From: Actinomycetota bacterium
Lineage (GTDB): Bacteria; Actinomycetota; Actinomycetes; Nanopelagicales; Nanopelagicaceae
Reading direction: 5' to 3'
Assembly: GCA_027592195.1 (NCBI GenBank)
Contig: JAQCKU010000002.1
Location: 1 to 49,615, forward strand
Length of the DNA: 49,615 bases
Shown: one piece after another, positions 8,610-17,564 of the stretch
How positions within the stretch are numbered: the stretch's first letter is position 1
How the letters are laid out: every line of letters starts with the position of its first letter
The notes under the pieces: model-generated
What the model was told of the DNA's origin: nothing
Seen by the model: only the letters and a program-made list of their open reading frames with translations
Databases searched by the model: none
Translations under genes and position numbers: made by a program

Positions 8610-9869
8610 TTAGAAGCGGATATTGTTCTTTGGATCTGAAGTGATCTTTCCATCTGCTTCAACGTTATAGACTTTAAAGAGGGCGCCAACTGTATCGCCA
8701 GCTTTATCAAACTTTGCAGTGGTCCAAGCACCTTGGTAGGTGAAGGCTTGACCTGCAGCAGCAGCCTTTACAAGCGCTGCCATCTTGGTCCAAGGGATAT
8801 TCTTTCCACCATTTGCACCTGAAACAGCGCGAAGGCTCTTCTTAAGAGAATCACTCTTAACGCTCTTTCCATGCAGCGCTGCTAGGCAGAGAAGAACCGT
8901 TGCATCATAGCCAGAGCCATCAACAAATGTTTCTTTTGTATTTGGCTTAGCTTTCTTACGAGCGTTCTTCCAGCGATCTGCCTTGATACCGATGGATATG
9001 GCAGATGTTCCTTTTACGCCAGCCATAATATCCACACCAATGGTCTGGATTACGGCTTCGTTATTGAAAGCTTCTGTCATAAATGTTTTCGTTGGATCCC
9101 ATTTGCCAGTTCGCTTGAGAGCAGGACCAACTTTTGCAAAGGTATCTGGAAAATCAACAAAGACCCAAGCATCTGGAGCTTTGTCAGTGAGAAGTTTTGC
9201 CTCAGAATCAAATGTTGCATTCTCTGGATTCCAAAGTACTTTCTGGCCAACATCGCCACCACCTCTTACCCATTCATTGGTAAGGACGTTTGCAAGAGCT
9301 GTACCAAAAGCATCATTTCGGGCGCCAATATTGATGGTGCCCTTCTTTCCAATGGAATTTTGGAGAGCTTTAACAATAACTTTTGCCTGGAAAGCATCAG
9401 ATGGATAGGTACGGAAGAGAAGATCTTTATCCGCAAAAGTTGTTACCGCAGGGCTTGATGCTGCAGTTGCAATCATCACAACATTGTTAGGTACAGCTAC
9501 AGATTGAGCAGCTGCAAGAGTTGAGCCTGAGGTAAGCGGACCAACAATGGCATTGACCTTATCGCTTTTGACTAGCTTAGTCGCAGCTTCTACAGCAAGA
9601 GCTGGAGTTGCTTGATCATCTTCTTGCGCCACGATCTTACAGCTTCCTGCGATCTTCGCTTTCTTCATTGCTTTTGTTACAGACTCTGCTCCAAATTCAG
9701 CAGCTGAGTTGAGACCAATACCGTAATCAGCATTACCACCAGTTAATGGGTGGATAGTTCCAATTTTGAGATTGACCGCGGCAGCTTGTGCTGGAATTGT
9801 TGAAGCAAACATCGCAGCTGCAGCAACTACAACAGTTGACACAGCAAAAATGCCTCGCTTTGTTTTCAT
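8610..9869 (-). CDS. livK: Branched-chain amino-acid-type ABC substrate-binding protein
   Basis: Periplasmic-binding-protein type I (Leu/Ile/Val or amide family) that captures the solute for LivHMGF. The 419-residue product starts at ATG 9869 behind a perfect AAGGAG; an upstream in-frame extension lacks a signal peptide at its front and was rejected. Residues 1-29 form a Sec signal peptide ending AQA, followed by the family pattern KIGTIHPLTGGNADYG and IVGPLTSGSTLAAAQ. There is no lipobox cysteine, unlike most Gram-positive binding proteins. It is the last gene of the cluster, 186 bases after livF, with its own leader and a strong terminator, which suggests separate, higher expression. The ligand (branched-chain amino acid, urea or amide) cannot be read from sequence. 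Confidence 0.93.
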   Translation of the reverse strand: MKTKRGIFAVSTVVVAAAAMFASTIPAQAAAVNLKIGTIHPLTGGNADYGIGLNSAAEFGAESVTKAMKKAKIAGSCKIVAQEDDQATPALAVEAATKLVKSDKVNAIVGPLTSGSTLAAAQSVAVPNNVVMIATAASSPAVTTFADKDLLFRTYPSDAFQAKVIVKALQNSIGKKGTINIGARNDAFGTALANVLTNEWVRGGGDVGQKVLWNPENATFDSEAKLLTDKAPDAWVFVDFPDTFAKVGPALKRTGKWDPTKTFMTEAFNNEAVIQTIGVDIMAGVKGTSAISIGIKADRWKNARKKAKPNTKETFVDGSGYDATVLLCLAALHGKSVKSDSLKKSLRAVSGANGGKNIPWTKMAALVKAAAAGQAFTYQGAWTTAKFDKAGDTVGALFKVYNVEADGKITSDPKNNIRF

Positions 9870-9887
9870 GTTTCTCCTTAAGGGTTG

Positions 9888-9906
9888 CTCAACTTGCGTT
9901 GTTGAG
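9888..9906 (-). promoter_or_regulatory. Small hairpin in the livK leader
   Basis: CTCAAC (9888-9893) and GTTGAG (9901-9906) form a 6-bp stem with a 7-nt loop, ending about 18 nt before the livK start on the minus strand and just upstream of its ribosome-binding site. It might protect the 5' end or tune translation. No ligand-binding RNA family is recognised and no convincing promoter was identified in 9907-10055. Confidence 0.35.
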
Positions 9907-10055
9907 TTTCGTGAGTTTAGCGAGAGTCTCAATAGAATAGAAGAGATTTTTTCAAGATATTTTCTAACCCCAGCTATCAATATCATGTGAGGCGGATATG
10001 AACCGGAAAGGTAAGAATTGAAAATGAGCTGGGCGAGAACTTATCGAGCTCTGGC

Positions 10056-10799
10056 TTATTTCTTTCCGAAGTAGATTCCAACAATCTCTGGATCATTGGC
10101 TAGCGATCGTCCTTCACCCTCATGTCTATTTCTACCCATATCAAGAACATATCCGTAATCTGATATCTCCAGAGCTCGTCTGGCATTCTGTTCAACCATT
10201 AAAATCGTCACACCAGATTGATTGATCTTTACCAATTCATCAAAGAGTTGATCAACAAGGGCTGGAGCAAGTCCTGCAGATGGTTCATCAAGTAAGAGAA
10301 CATCAGGCGCTGACATCAAAGCCCTGGCCATTGCCAACATCTGACGCTGACCACCAGAGAGCGCACCTGCACGATCTTTAATTCGCCCTGCTAAATCAGG
10401 ATAGCGTTGATAGATATCTTCTTTCATCTCTTCTAAGGTTTTTCCTGCAAAATCAAGATACCCCACATCTAAATTCTCATCGATACTTAAGGCAGGAAAA
10501 ACATTATCAATCTGTGGCACATAACCAATTCCTATTTTCGAAAGGTTATGTGGCTTCGTTTCTAAAACATTTGTAATAACCCCAGCTTTGTTAATGGTGA
10601 CAGCTCCACCGGTCACCCTGGCTATGCCGTAGATGCCCTTGAGGATCGTTGATTTACCGGCGCCATTTGGTCCGACTATTGTTACGATCGATTGGGCAGG
10701 AACTTTTATATTAACGCCATTGAGAATTTTTATATCTCCATACCCACCTTCTAGGTTTTCAATCGTGAGTAGGGCTTGAGTCGAATCTTCTGCGGACAT
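10056..10799 (-). CDS. livF: Branched-chain amino-acid-type ABC transporter ATPase LivF
   Basis: Second nucleotide-binding subunit of the LivHMGF importer, cytoplasmic face of the membrane. The 247-residue protein has Walker A GPNGAGKST (about residues 42-50), signature ALSGGQRQMLAMARAL, Walker B VLLLDEPSAGLAP and H-loop VEQNARRAL, all intact. The VEQNARRALEISD sequence is typical of LivF rather than LivG. Its start at 10799 directly abuts the livG stop, with no spacer, so the two are translationally coupled. Confidence 0.95.
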   Translation of the reverse strand: MSAEDSTQALLTIENLEGGYGDIKILNGVNIKVPAQSIVTIVGPNGAGKSTILKGIYGIARVTGGAVTINKAGVITNVLETKPHNLSKIGIGYVPQIDNVFPALSIDENLDVGYLDFAGKTLEEMKEDIYQRYPDLAGRIKDRAGALSGGQRQMLAMARALMSAPDVLLLDEPSAGLAPALVDQLFDELVKINQSGVTILMVEQNARRALEISDYGYVLDMGRNRHEGEGRSLANDPEIVGIYFGKK

Positions 10800-11600
10800 C
10801 TAAGCCCCCTTTCTTCTGGAACCTAGGTAGGCATCAATGACTAGTTCGTTATCATAAATCGAATTAGGTAGGCCATCGGCGATAATCTTTCCCTCTGCCA
10901 TAACAATCACTCGCTCAGAGATATTCATAACAGTCTCTAAATCATGTTCAATAAGAAGAAAAGTGATTTCATTATTCTTTCTAAGATCTGCAATTACCTC
11001 AAGCAGCTTCTCGACAAGGGTGGGGTTCACACCTGCAAATGGTTCATCAAGTAGAACCATAGAGGGACTTGTCATTAACGCTCTTGAGAGATCAAGCAGT
11101 TTGCGTTGACCACCAGAGAGGATTCCGGCAAAGTCATTGGCAAATTTCGAAAGGCCCACTTGTTCTAAACGGAGCATCGCCTCTTCTCGAGTCGAAATTT
11201 CAAAACGTTTTCTTGCTGATGGATTGAGAAATCCCCAGAGATTATCGCCAGGATTTCCCTGTACCGCCATCATTAAATTCTCTACCACTGTCAGCCTTCG
11301 GATGACTTTTGCTCCCTGAAAGGTTCGCACCAGACCTCTCTGTGCGACTTGATAGGCATGGATCGAATGAATCGGATCACCTTTGAAATATATTTCACCC
11401 GAATCAATTTTATTTGCACCGCTAATGAGATTAAAGAGCGAGGTCTTTCCGGCTCCATTAGGGCCAATAATTGAGGTAAAAGTATTTTTCTCAATAGAAA
11501 AGCTCACTCCACGGACAGGTTTTACGCCACCAAAACTGACTGAAATATCGCGCACATCCAAGATTGGCGCTGCGCTCTGTTTTACTGTTGATTGCTCCAT
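10800..11600 (-). CDS. livG: Branched-chain amino-acid-type ABC transporter ATPase LivG
   Basis: First nucleotide-binding subunit of the importer. The product (266 residues from ATG 11600) shows Walker A GPNGAGKTSLFN, signature LSGGQRKLLDLSRALM, Walker B VLLDEPFAGVNP and the H-loop EHDLETVMN characteristic of LivG. GTG 11603 is one codon earlier and in frame; ATG 11600 was preferred because GGAG at the end of livM is then 6 nt away. It follows livM with only a few bases between and abuts livF. Confidence 0.95.
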   Translation of the reverse strand: MEQSTVKQSAAPILDVRDISVSFGGVKPVRGVSFSIEKNTFTSIIGPNGAGKTSLFNLISGANKIDSGEIYFKGDPIHSIHAYQVAQRGLVRTFQGAKVIRRLTVVENLMMAVQGNPGDNLWGFLNPSARKRFEISTREEAMLRLEQVGLSKFANDFAGILSGGQRKLLDLSRALMTSPSMVLLDEPFAGVNPTLVEKLLEVIADLRKNNEITFLLIEHDLETVMNISERVIVMAEGKIIADGLPNSIYDNELVIDAYLGSRRKGA

Positions 11601-11603
11601 CAC

Positions 11604-12584
11604 TTACTCCAAAACCATCTCTTCGCGTTTACCAAAGAGTCCTTGGGGGCGTTTAACCATAAGTAAGACCAAGACAAGACCAATAAGGAAAATTCTCAGA
11701 TATGCCCGCTCTGGAGATGAGAGTTCAGATATTGGCCAGAAATCAAGGAATCGGGTTGCGCCATAGAGGAAGCCAAAGAAGATAGCAGCGATAGCTAATC
11801 CCTTTACCTTGGTTGCTCCAGCCAAAATTAAAATCATCCAGCCATAGAAGGTAACTATTCTTAGGAAATCTTCTGGCGCAAGGAGCATAAATTGAACTGC
11901 CCAGAATACGCCGGCAATTCCACCAAAAGCGGAACCAATAACTAAAGCTTGTAATCTAAATCGGAAGACATTTTTGCCCAGCGAGGCAGGGACATCATCA
12001 TCTTCTCGGGTTGCACGGAGAACGGTCGCCCAAGAAGTCTTTTGAAGTCGAGATGAGATCCAGATGAAGAGGAAGAGAAATGGCCAGACCACAGAGAGCA
12101 TCGCCATATCTCGTGAAGTCTCATCACCAAAAATTGGATAGAGTCGATCCATGATCCAATACAAAATTACATCAACTTGGTCGGTGTAGCCGCCAAAACC
12201 TTTTGGATTGGGAATAGCGAGCGTTCCTTGGGTGCCACCTGTTACGCCATCTGCATTAAGAATCAGGTAGCGAGTAATTTCAGCAAAGGCAATACTGGCG
12301 ATCGCAAAGTAATCACCACTTAGGCGAAGCGTGGCAAGTCCTAGTAACGCCCCACCTAAGGCTGCGGCAGAGACTCCGGCTAGAGCTGCCCACCAAAAAC
12401 TCCACTCGTATTTGATCACCAAGACTGCAATGGTGTAACCAGAAATTGCCATCATTCCCACATGGCCAAAGTTCATTACTCCGGCAACGCCATATTGAAT
12501 CTGAAGACCAAGTGCAAAAATTCCGTAGATACCAGCCATTGTTAATACAAAGACCCAGAAACCAGGTTGGATAAATGCTTCCAT
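11604..12584 (-). CDS. livM: Branched-chain amino-acid-type ABC transporter permease LivM
   Basis: Membrane permease subunit, 326 residues with about eight to nine hydrophobic helices. The family signature is visible as GYTIAVL, LRLSGDYFAIASIAFAEITRY and, late in the protein, REDDDVPASLGKNVFRFRLQALVIGSAFGGIAG, which contains the coupling-helix region that contacts the ATPases. The C-terminus ends MVKRPQGLFGKREE, the usual LivM end. It lies 6 bases after livH and overlaps the livG initiation region. Confidence 0.94.
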   Translation of the reverse strand: MEAFIQPGFWVFVLTMAGIYGIFALGLQIQYGVAGVMNFGHVGMMAISGYTIAVLVIKYEWSFWWAALAGVSAAALGGALLGLATLRLSGDYFAIASIAFAEITRYLILNADGVTGGTQGTLAIPNPKGFGGYTDQVDVILYWIMDRLYPIFGDETSRDMAMLSVVWPFLFLFIWISSRLQKTSWATVLRATREDDDVPASLGKNVFRFRLQALVIGSAFGGIAGVFWAVQFMLLAPEDFLRIVTFYGWMILILAGATKVKGLAIAAIFFGFLYGATRFLDFWPISELSSPERAYLRIFLIGLVLVLLMVKRPQGLFGKREEMVLE

Positions 12585-12590
12585 TTTTGG

Positions 12591-13484
12591 TTACACCTTC
12601 CTGGTCCGGTACCCAAAAAGCCCTTCAGGCTTAAAGAGTAGAACTAAGACGAGAGTGGCAAAGGCAACTACCGGTTTGTAATTACTTGGAACTCCACCAA
12701 AGAAAATCGCAAGCTGAGAAAGTTCCATAAAGAGACCAAGGAGTATTCCACCAGCTAGCGCACCATAGGCATCTCCAATAGTTCCCAGAACCACTGCAGC
12801 AAAGAATGAGAGCAGGAGGGTGTCGCCCATCGCATTATTAAATTGTCCTTGAACTAAACCTTGGAAAACTCCAGCTAATGAACCAAGGGCTCCAGAGATT
12901 AACCAGGTTGCCATAACCACTCGATCGACATTGACGCCAGAGACAGCAGCAAGTGATGGATTATTTGCATAAGCTCTCATATCTTTTCCGATACGAGCTT
13001 TTGACATAAAGAGCGCAATTGTCATTATCGCTAGCGATCCAAAGATCAGAACCATTAACTGAGTATGAGCAATACGCGCCCCGAGGAAATCATATGTTTT
13101 TAATATATCGACATTAAATTTTCTAGTCTCGGTACCAAAGACATACTGAATAATAGGACGGAGCATAAGAGCAACACCGGTGGCTACAAGAAAGAGCGCA
13201 AGAGTTCCTGCCTTATTTCTCCGTAAATTTCGCCAGAGAACGAGCTCTAAGAACCAAGAGATCGCCATTCCGGCTCCCATGGAGATAATGATTGCTAAGA
13301 AGAAATTTATTTCTATGGTAACGCTGAAAAAATAGGTAATGAAAGCACCGAGAGTGAGAAAATCTCCGGCAGCAAAATTAACAAGTCGGAGAACGCTATA
13401 AAGAAGTGAGATTCCCACCGCGGCGATCGCAAAGATCGAACCAACGACAAGACCATTAAAGAGGTACTGAATAAGATCAGTCAC
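12591..13484 (-). CDS. livH: Branched-chain amino-acid-type ABC transporter permease LivH
   Basis: First permease and first gene of the importer operon, 297 residues with about eight transmembrane segments. Family sequence is clear: NGLVVGSIFAIAAVGISLLYSVLRLVNFAAGDF at the N-terminus (split by helices 1-2), RAYANNPSLAAVSGVNVDRVV as the coupling loop and FKPEGLFGYRTRKV at the end. The start is GTG 13484 behind CGAGGAGAAC, a good ribosome-binding site. The promoter should lie in 13485-13708, but no clear -35/-10 pair was found there. Confidence 0.94.
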   Translation of the reverse strand: MTDLIQYLFNGLVVGSIFAIAAVGISLLYSVLRLVNFAAGDFLTLGAFITYFFSVTIEINFFLAIIISMGAGMAISWFLELVLWRNLRRNKAGTLALFLVATGVALMLRPIIQYVFGTETRKFNVDILKTYDFLGARIAHTQLMVLIFGSLAIMTIALFMSKARIGKDMRAYANNPSLAAVSGVNVDRVVMATWLISGALGSLAGVFQGLVQGQFNNAMGDTLLLSFFAAVVLGTIGDAYGALAGGILLGLFMELSQLAIFFGGVPSNYKPVVAFATLVLVLLFKPEGLFGYRTRKV

Positions 13485-13693
13485 GTTCTCCTCGAGCTCC
13501 CATCACGTTTCATTGCATATTGGAATTGAAAAAGGACCTGGCGCAAAGGCCGATGTGCGAGGTTACTGGGACGCTTGCGAGCTGACAAGGATGGGATGGG
13601 TCACATTTTTACTTCCCGTAAGCGTAATTTCACCCAACTCTCTTCCAGATAACGAGATGGCTCTTGAGAACTGGAGCGGTTCTGAGAAGTTAG

Positions 13694-13721
13694 CTCTCCA
13701 GCAAAGCGCTAGAGAGTTTTT
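13694..13721 (+). terminator. Hairpin with T-tract at the pntB 3' end, oriented on the plus strand
   Basis: CTCTCCAGC (13694-13702), loop AAAGC, partner GCTAGAGAG (13708-13716), a 9-pair stem with one G-U wobble, followed on the plus strand by TTTTT. On the minus strand, where pntB is transcribed, the stem includes the pntB stop codon and is not followed by a U-run. As a terminator it would stop plus-strand transcription entering pntB, or serve as a stable 3' end for pntB mRNA. Confidence 0.45.
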
Positions 13722-15100
13722 AGAGCTGAGACAACTTTGGTTAATGATGCTTTAGCATCACCAAAGAGGAGCGTGGTTTTAGGATCATAGAGAAGTTCAT
13801 TCTCAATTCCTGCAAAACCAGGTCGCATCGATCGCTTGAGGAAGATGATGTTTCCGGCTTGCTGCACATCTAAAATGGGCATTCCATAGATCGGTGCGCC
13901 AGGTGATGTTTTAGCGGCAGGATTAACCACATCGTTAGCCCCGATCACAAGCGCCACATCGGTCTGTGGAAAAGTTGGATTGATCTCATCCATCTCGACA
14001 AGTTGTTCATATGGGACATTTGCTTCAGCCAAAAGTACATTCATATGACCTGGCATACGACCTGCTACCGGATGTATTCCGTAGGCGACCTCTATCCCCT
14101 TGGCAGATAAGAGATCAGCCATCTCGCGCACAGTATGTTGAGCTTGCGCTACAGCAAGTCCAAATCCAGGAACAATCACGACTCGACGTGCGTAGTTGAG
14201 CAAGATTGCTACATCTTCTGGAGAACCTGATTTCACCGGTCGCTCTTCACCTGTTTCAGAGCTGGCCTGAGCTTTTGCGGTAAATGCCCCAAAGAGCGTT
14301 CCAAAAAGTGATCTACCCATCGCTTCAGCCATGAGTCGAGTGAGAATTGTTCCTGATGCGCCTACCAACGTTCCAGCCACAATTAAAAGTGTTGAATTTA
14401 AAACATAACCACTTGCAGCAACTGTTAAACCAGTAAATGCATTAAGGAGTGAGATGATGATAGGTACATCGGCGCCACCCACTGGAAGAACAAAGAGAAT
14501 TCCGAAGAGAAGTGAAAGTCCAGCGAGAATGAGAAGGGGAGAGGTACCGCTTGAGTTGATTACCCAACCTGAGACAATGAAAATACTGAGAAGCGTTGCT
14601 GCGATGACAAATCTTCCCGCCGGGAAAATAACGGGTCGAGTTGTCATGATCTCTTGTAATTTAAGAAAGGTAACGATTGATCCGCTAAATGAGATACATC
14701 CGATCACTACTGTGAAGACAGCCGCTAAAACCACGGCGAATTTAGCGCTTTCGCCGAGTTTGATGTATTCAACAATTGCCACTAAAGCTGCGGCGCCACC
14801 ACCGACGCCATTAAAGAGCGCAACCATCTGAGGCATCTGGGTCATCTGAACTTTACGAGCCGCTGGTGCGCCAATCAGAGTTCCTACCGCTATGGCGCCA
14901 AGGATCCACTCTAAGTTCTCTAGAGGAAGTGAGTACTCAGGATCGGCATAGAAAAAGACGGTGACAGTGGCGATAAATGCGCCAAGTGCGCCGAGGAGAT
15001 TTCCACGTCGCGCACTTTTGGGGGAGGAGAGTCCTTTGAGAGCGAGTATAAAAAGTACTGCAGCAAGCAATCCAATCAGATCATAGAGAGTTCGGTTCAT
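13709..15100 (-). CDS. pntB: Proton-translocating NAD(P) transhydrogenase subunit beta
   Basis: Membrane and NADP-binding subunit (domains dII and dIII) of the transhydrogenase that uses the proton gradient to reduce NADP with NADH. The 463-residue protein has about nine hydrophobic helices (residues 5-265) and a C-terminal dIII domain (about 290-463) with the NADP-binding motif VIVPGFGLAVAQAQ, then GRMPGHMNVLLAEANVPYEQL and VALVIGANDVVNPAA. Length and motifs are complete. Its ATG overlaps the pntA2 stop (ATGA). It closes the three-gene operon; the end carries a hairpin that includes the stop codon. Confidence 0.97.
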   Translation of the reverse strand: MNRTLYDLIGLLAAVLFILALKGLSSPKSARRGNLLGALGAFIATVTVFFYADPEYSLPLENLEWILGAIAVGTLIGAPAARKVQMTQMPQMVALFNGVGGGAAALVAIVEYIKLGESAKFAVVLAAVFTVVIGCISFSGSIVTFLKLQEIMTTRPVIFPAGRFVIAATLLSIFIVSGWVINSSGTSPLLILAGLSLLFGILFVLPVGGADVPIIISLLNAFTGLTVAASGYVLNSTLLIVAGTLVGASGTILTRLMAEAMGRSLFGTLFGAFTAKAQASSETGEERPVKSGSPEDVAILLNYARRVVIVPGFGLAVAQAQHTVREMADLLSAKGIEVAYGIHPVAGRMPGHMNVLLAEANVPYEQLVEMDEINPTFPQTDVALVIGANDVVNPAAKTSPGAPIYGMPILDVQQAGNIIFLKRSMRPGFAGIENELLYDPKTTLLFGDAKASLTKVVSALKTL

Positions 15101-15399
15101 GCCTTCTCTCCTAGCTGCTTTTTCTTACCTTTAAACATCTCTAACATGCGATCAGTAACAATAAAGCCGCCGACTAGGTTGATGGTGGCAAGAACAATCG
15201 CTATCACTGATAACCAAAGTTCTAACCCTGGATCGCTATGGCTAGCAACAATAATTGCACCAACCAGAATAATTCCATGGATGGCGTTGGCACCACTCAT
15301 GAGAGGTGTATGAAGAGTGGAGGAAACTTTAGAGACTACTTCGAATCCAACAAATATTGCTAAGGTGAAGATTGCCAGTAGCGCCATCGCCTCACTCAT
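15097..15399 (-). CDS. pntA2: NAD(P) transhydrogenase subunit alpha, part 2 (membrane part)
   Basis: A 100-residue membrane protein with three hydrophobic helices (about 5-23, 38-57, 61-82), corresponding to the C-terminal membrane part of E. coli PntA. HTPLMSGANAIHGIILVGAI is the family signature. In this organism the alpha subunit is split into two genes, as in Rhodospirillum and many actinobacteria. It ends in ATGA overlap with pntB and begins 29 bases after pntA1. Confidence 0.95.
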   Translation of the reverse strand: MSEAMALLAIFTLAIFVGFEVVSKVSSTLHTPLMSGANAIHGIILVGAIIVASHSDPGLELWLSVIAIVLATINLVGGFIVTDRMLEMFKGKKKQLGEKA

Positions 15400-15428
15400 T
15401 TATCTACCTCTTCCTTCTCGTTTACTCA

Positions 15429-16562
15429 TTATTTTCTCCTAGCCTTTGCATGAGTTACTGCGCTAGCTTCAATAATCTCATCTTCAAAATCTAAGTTAAG
15501 GGTTGCCTTCGCTCCGTCAGCTCCAGCCTCACTCTTCACGAGCAGGGCGAGAAGATTTACTAAATTCTTTGAATAGAGTGAAGATGCATGAAATGGAATT
15601 TGGCTAGCAACATCTTTTCCGCCCCAAATCCTTACACCGTTAGCCGAAGTAATAATCTCTCCTGCAACAGATCCCTCAACATTGCCACCTGATTCTGCCG
15701 CCAGATCAACGATGACCGTTCCTGGAGCCATCTCTGAATACATCTCTGAGGTTATTAAGAGTGGTGCTTTTCTATTGGGAACAGATGCTGTAGTGATCAC
15801 AAGATGTGATTTTGTGATGTATGGCTTGAGAAGTTGGCGTTGTTGCTGGGCCCGCTCTTCACTCATCTCCCGGGCATAACCACCGCTACCTTCGAGAGCT
15901 TCAAGTTCTAAATTGATAAAAGTCGCACCCATAGATTTAACTTCATCGGCAGAGGAAGGACGGACATCGTATGCAGAGACCACAGCCCCTAAACGCTTGG
16001 CAGTTGCTATCGCTTGCAACCCAGCGACCCCTGCGCCAAGGACGAGGACTTGGGCTGGGGTAATTGTTCCTGCCGCAGTCATAAGGAGAGGAAAGAAACG
16101 CGGTGAAAGTTCGGCGCCAACAAGTGCTGCGCGATATCCAGCGCAGAGCGCTTGGGAGGTTAGGGCATCCATAGATTGCGCCCGAGAGATTCGTGGAATT
16201 AACTCCATGGAAAAAGAGGTCACACCAGCTTTTACTGCAGCTTCGATAATTTCATCCGAGGAGGAGATCGGAAGAAATGAGAGCGTGATGGCGCCATCTT
16301 GTAACTTTGCCATTTTTGCAGGTTCAACTGGTTGAACCGAGAGCAGGAACGTTGCTTGAGAAAGCTCTGAGTCAAGATCTCCACTGGAAAATATCTCAGC
16401 CCCTTGCTCCAGATAGGCGCCATCGTTGATGTCAGCGCCTTTGCCTGCGCCAGATTCAATTGCAATAGTGAGGCCACTTTTTACAAGTTTTGAAATCACA
16501 TCCGGCATCAGCGCTACACGGCGCTCACCTGGCTTTACCTCAACTGGAACAACTACGCGCAT
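15429..16562 (-). CDS. pntA1: NAD(P) transhydrogenase subunit alpha, part 1 (NAD-binding)
   Basis: Soluble NAD(H)-binding dI subunit, 377 residues, related to alanine dehydrogenase. The N-terminus VVVPVEVKPGERRVALMPD is the AlaDH/PNT signature, the Rossmann motif is VLGAGVAGLQAIATAKRLGAVVSAYDVR near residue 175, and the mobile loop region SERAQQQRQLLKPYI is present (family motifs split here for brevity). It ends with a short basic stretch HAKARRK. The ATG at 16562 has AAAGGA about 8 nt upstream. It is the first gene of the pnt operon. Confidence 0.96.
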   Translation of the reverse strand: MRVVVPVEVKPGERRVALMPDVISKLVKSGLTIAIESGAGKGADINDGAYLEQGAEIFSSGDLDSELSQATFLLSVQPVEPAKMAKLQDGAITLSFLPISSSDEIIEAAVKAGVTSFSMELIPRISRAQSMDALTSQALCAGYRAALVGAELSPRFFPLLMTAAGTITPAQVLVLGAGVAGLQAIATAKRLGAVVSAYDVRPSSADEVKSMGATFINLELEALEGSGGYAREMSEERAQQQRQLLKPYITKSHLVITTASVPNRKAPLLITSEMYSEMAPGTVIVDLAAESGGNVEGSVAGEIITSANGVRIWGGKDVASQIPFHASSLYSKNLVNLLALLVKSEAGADGAKATLNLDFEDEIIEASAVTHAKARRK

Positions 16563-16625
16563 TGAATTTATCCTTTGACTCGTTTCATATCTTGGCAGCT
16601 GGCTAAACTTACGGGCAATTGGTGA

Positions 16626-17564
16626 TTAATTCCCCTTTAAATCGCCTTTTATGAGGTGGTAAAGCAGGGCCTGAATCGTAGTTCTACGATGGAGCGCTTG
16701 GCGCCATATTACTGACCGTGGGCCATCCATGATTTCCACCGAAACCTCTTCGCCTCGATGGGCGGGAAGGCAGTGCATGAAGATCGCATCTGGTGCAGCT
16801 CGATCCATTAACTCCTGGTTAATTTGAAATGGTGCTAACTCGCTAAATTTTTCATCCCGATCAGATTCTGAATCACCCATAGATATCCAAACATCGGTAT
16901 AGAGAACGCTCGCTGCCGTGGCAGCAACTTTTGGATCATGCAGAATTTCAATCGTTGCACCGCTCTTAGCTGCGATAGCTCGCGCCGTTTCGACAATCTT
17001 TGGATCGGGCGCCCATTTTCCAGCTGGCGTTGCTGTCACAACGTGAGCTCCCATAATTGCTCCCATAATTAACCAGGCATGAGAGATATTGTTTCCATCG
17101 CCGAAGTAAACAAATTTTCTTCCGGTGAGGTCTTCACCAAAATTCTCACGGATCGTTACCCAATCTGCCAGAAGTTGTGTTGGATGATCTTGATCGGTGA
17201 GGCCGTTGATCACTGGTACTGTCGAAAATAGCCCTAATTGATCAACATCTGCCTGCTTAAAAGTTCGAATGATAATCGCATCGCAGAAGCCACTCATTAT
17301 TTTTCCGGTATCTTCGATTGTTTCTCCTCGACCAAGTTGGAGATCATCACCACGGAGAAAAATGGGATGGCCACCTAAGTGGGCAACTGCGCTCTCGGAG
17401 GCAAGGCGGGTTCTCGTTGAAGGCTTGGTCATATAAATTGCAACAGTTTTATTTTGAAGAAAGGTATTTTTACTCAGCGGATTCCGAGCAAATTCGGATG
17501 CAGTGCCGAGAAGTATCTCGACATCTTCACGCGATAAATGTTCGGTTCGCAACAGGTCTTTCAC
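16626..17564 (-). CDS. argF: Ornithine carbamoyltransferase
   Basis: Cytosolic enzyme joining carbamoyl phosphate and ornithine to citrulline in arginine biosynthesis. The 312-residue product carries the carbamoyl-phosphate motif STRTR (49-53), the DHPTQLLAD motif (126-134), the ornithine loop SMGDSESD and HCLPAHRGEEV near the C-terminus, matching OTCase rather than aspartate carbamoyltransferase. The start is GTG 17564, and on the minus strand TAAACT lies exactly 6 nt before it, so it is probably leaderless. It stands apart from other arg genes here, divergent from the DUF3039 gene across only 24 bp. Confidence 0.96.
   Translation of the reverse strand: MKDLLRTEHLSREDVEILLGTASEFARNPLSKNTFLQNKTVAIYMTKPSTRTRLASESAVAHLGGHPIFLRGDDLQLGRGETIEDTGKIMSGFCDAIIIRTFKQADVDQLGLFSTVPVINGLTDQDHPTQLLADWVTIRENFGEDLTGRKFVYFGDGNNISHAWLIMGAIMGAHVVTATPAGKWAPDPKIVETARAIAAKSGATIEILHDPKVAATAASVLYTDVWISMGDSESDRDEKFSELAPFQINQELMDRAAPDAIFMHCLPAHRGEEVSVEIMDGPRSVIWRQALHRRTTIQALLYHLIKGDLKGN

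Noticed and set aside
9870-9986. Longer LivK with 39 extra N-terminal residues
   Set aside because: The extension precedes a perfect AAGGAG and a complete signal peptide that begins at ATG 9869.
13513-13755. 80-codon plus-strand reading frame between livH and pntB
   Set aside because: TTG start, no family resemblance, no ribosome-binding site, runs antisense into the end of pntB and through a hairpin; likely chance.
14454-14831. 125-codon reading frame antisense to pntB
   Set aside because: Opposite a well-conserved gene, composition is a mirror of the hydrophobic pntB codons, no independent signals.
15913-16335. 140-codon reading frame antisense to pntA1
   Set aside because: Shadow of a conserved gene; no start signals or known domain.
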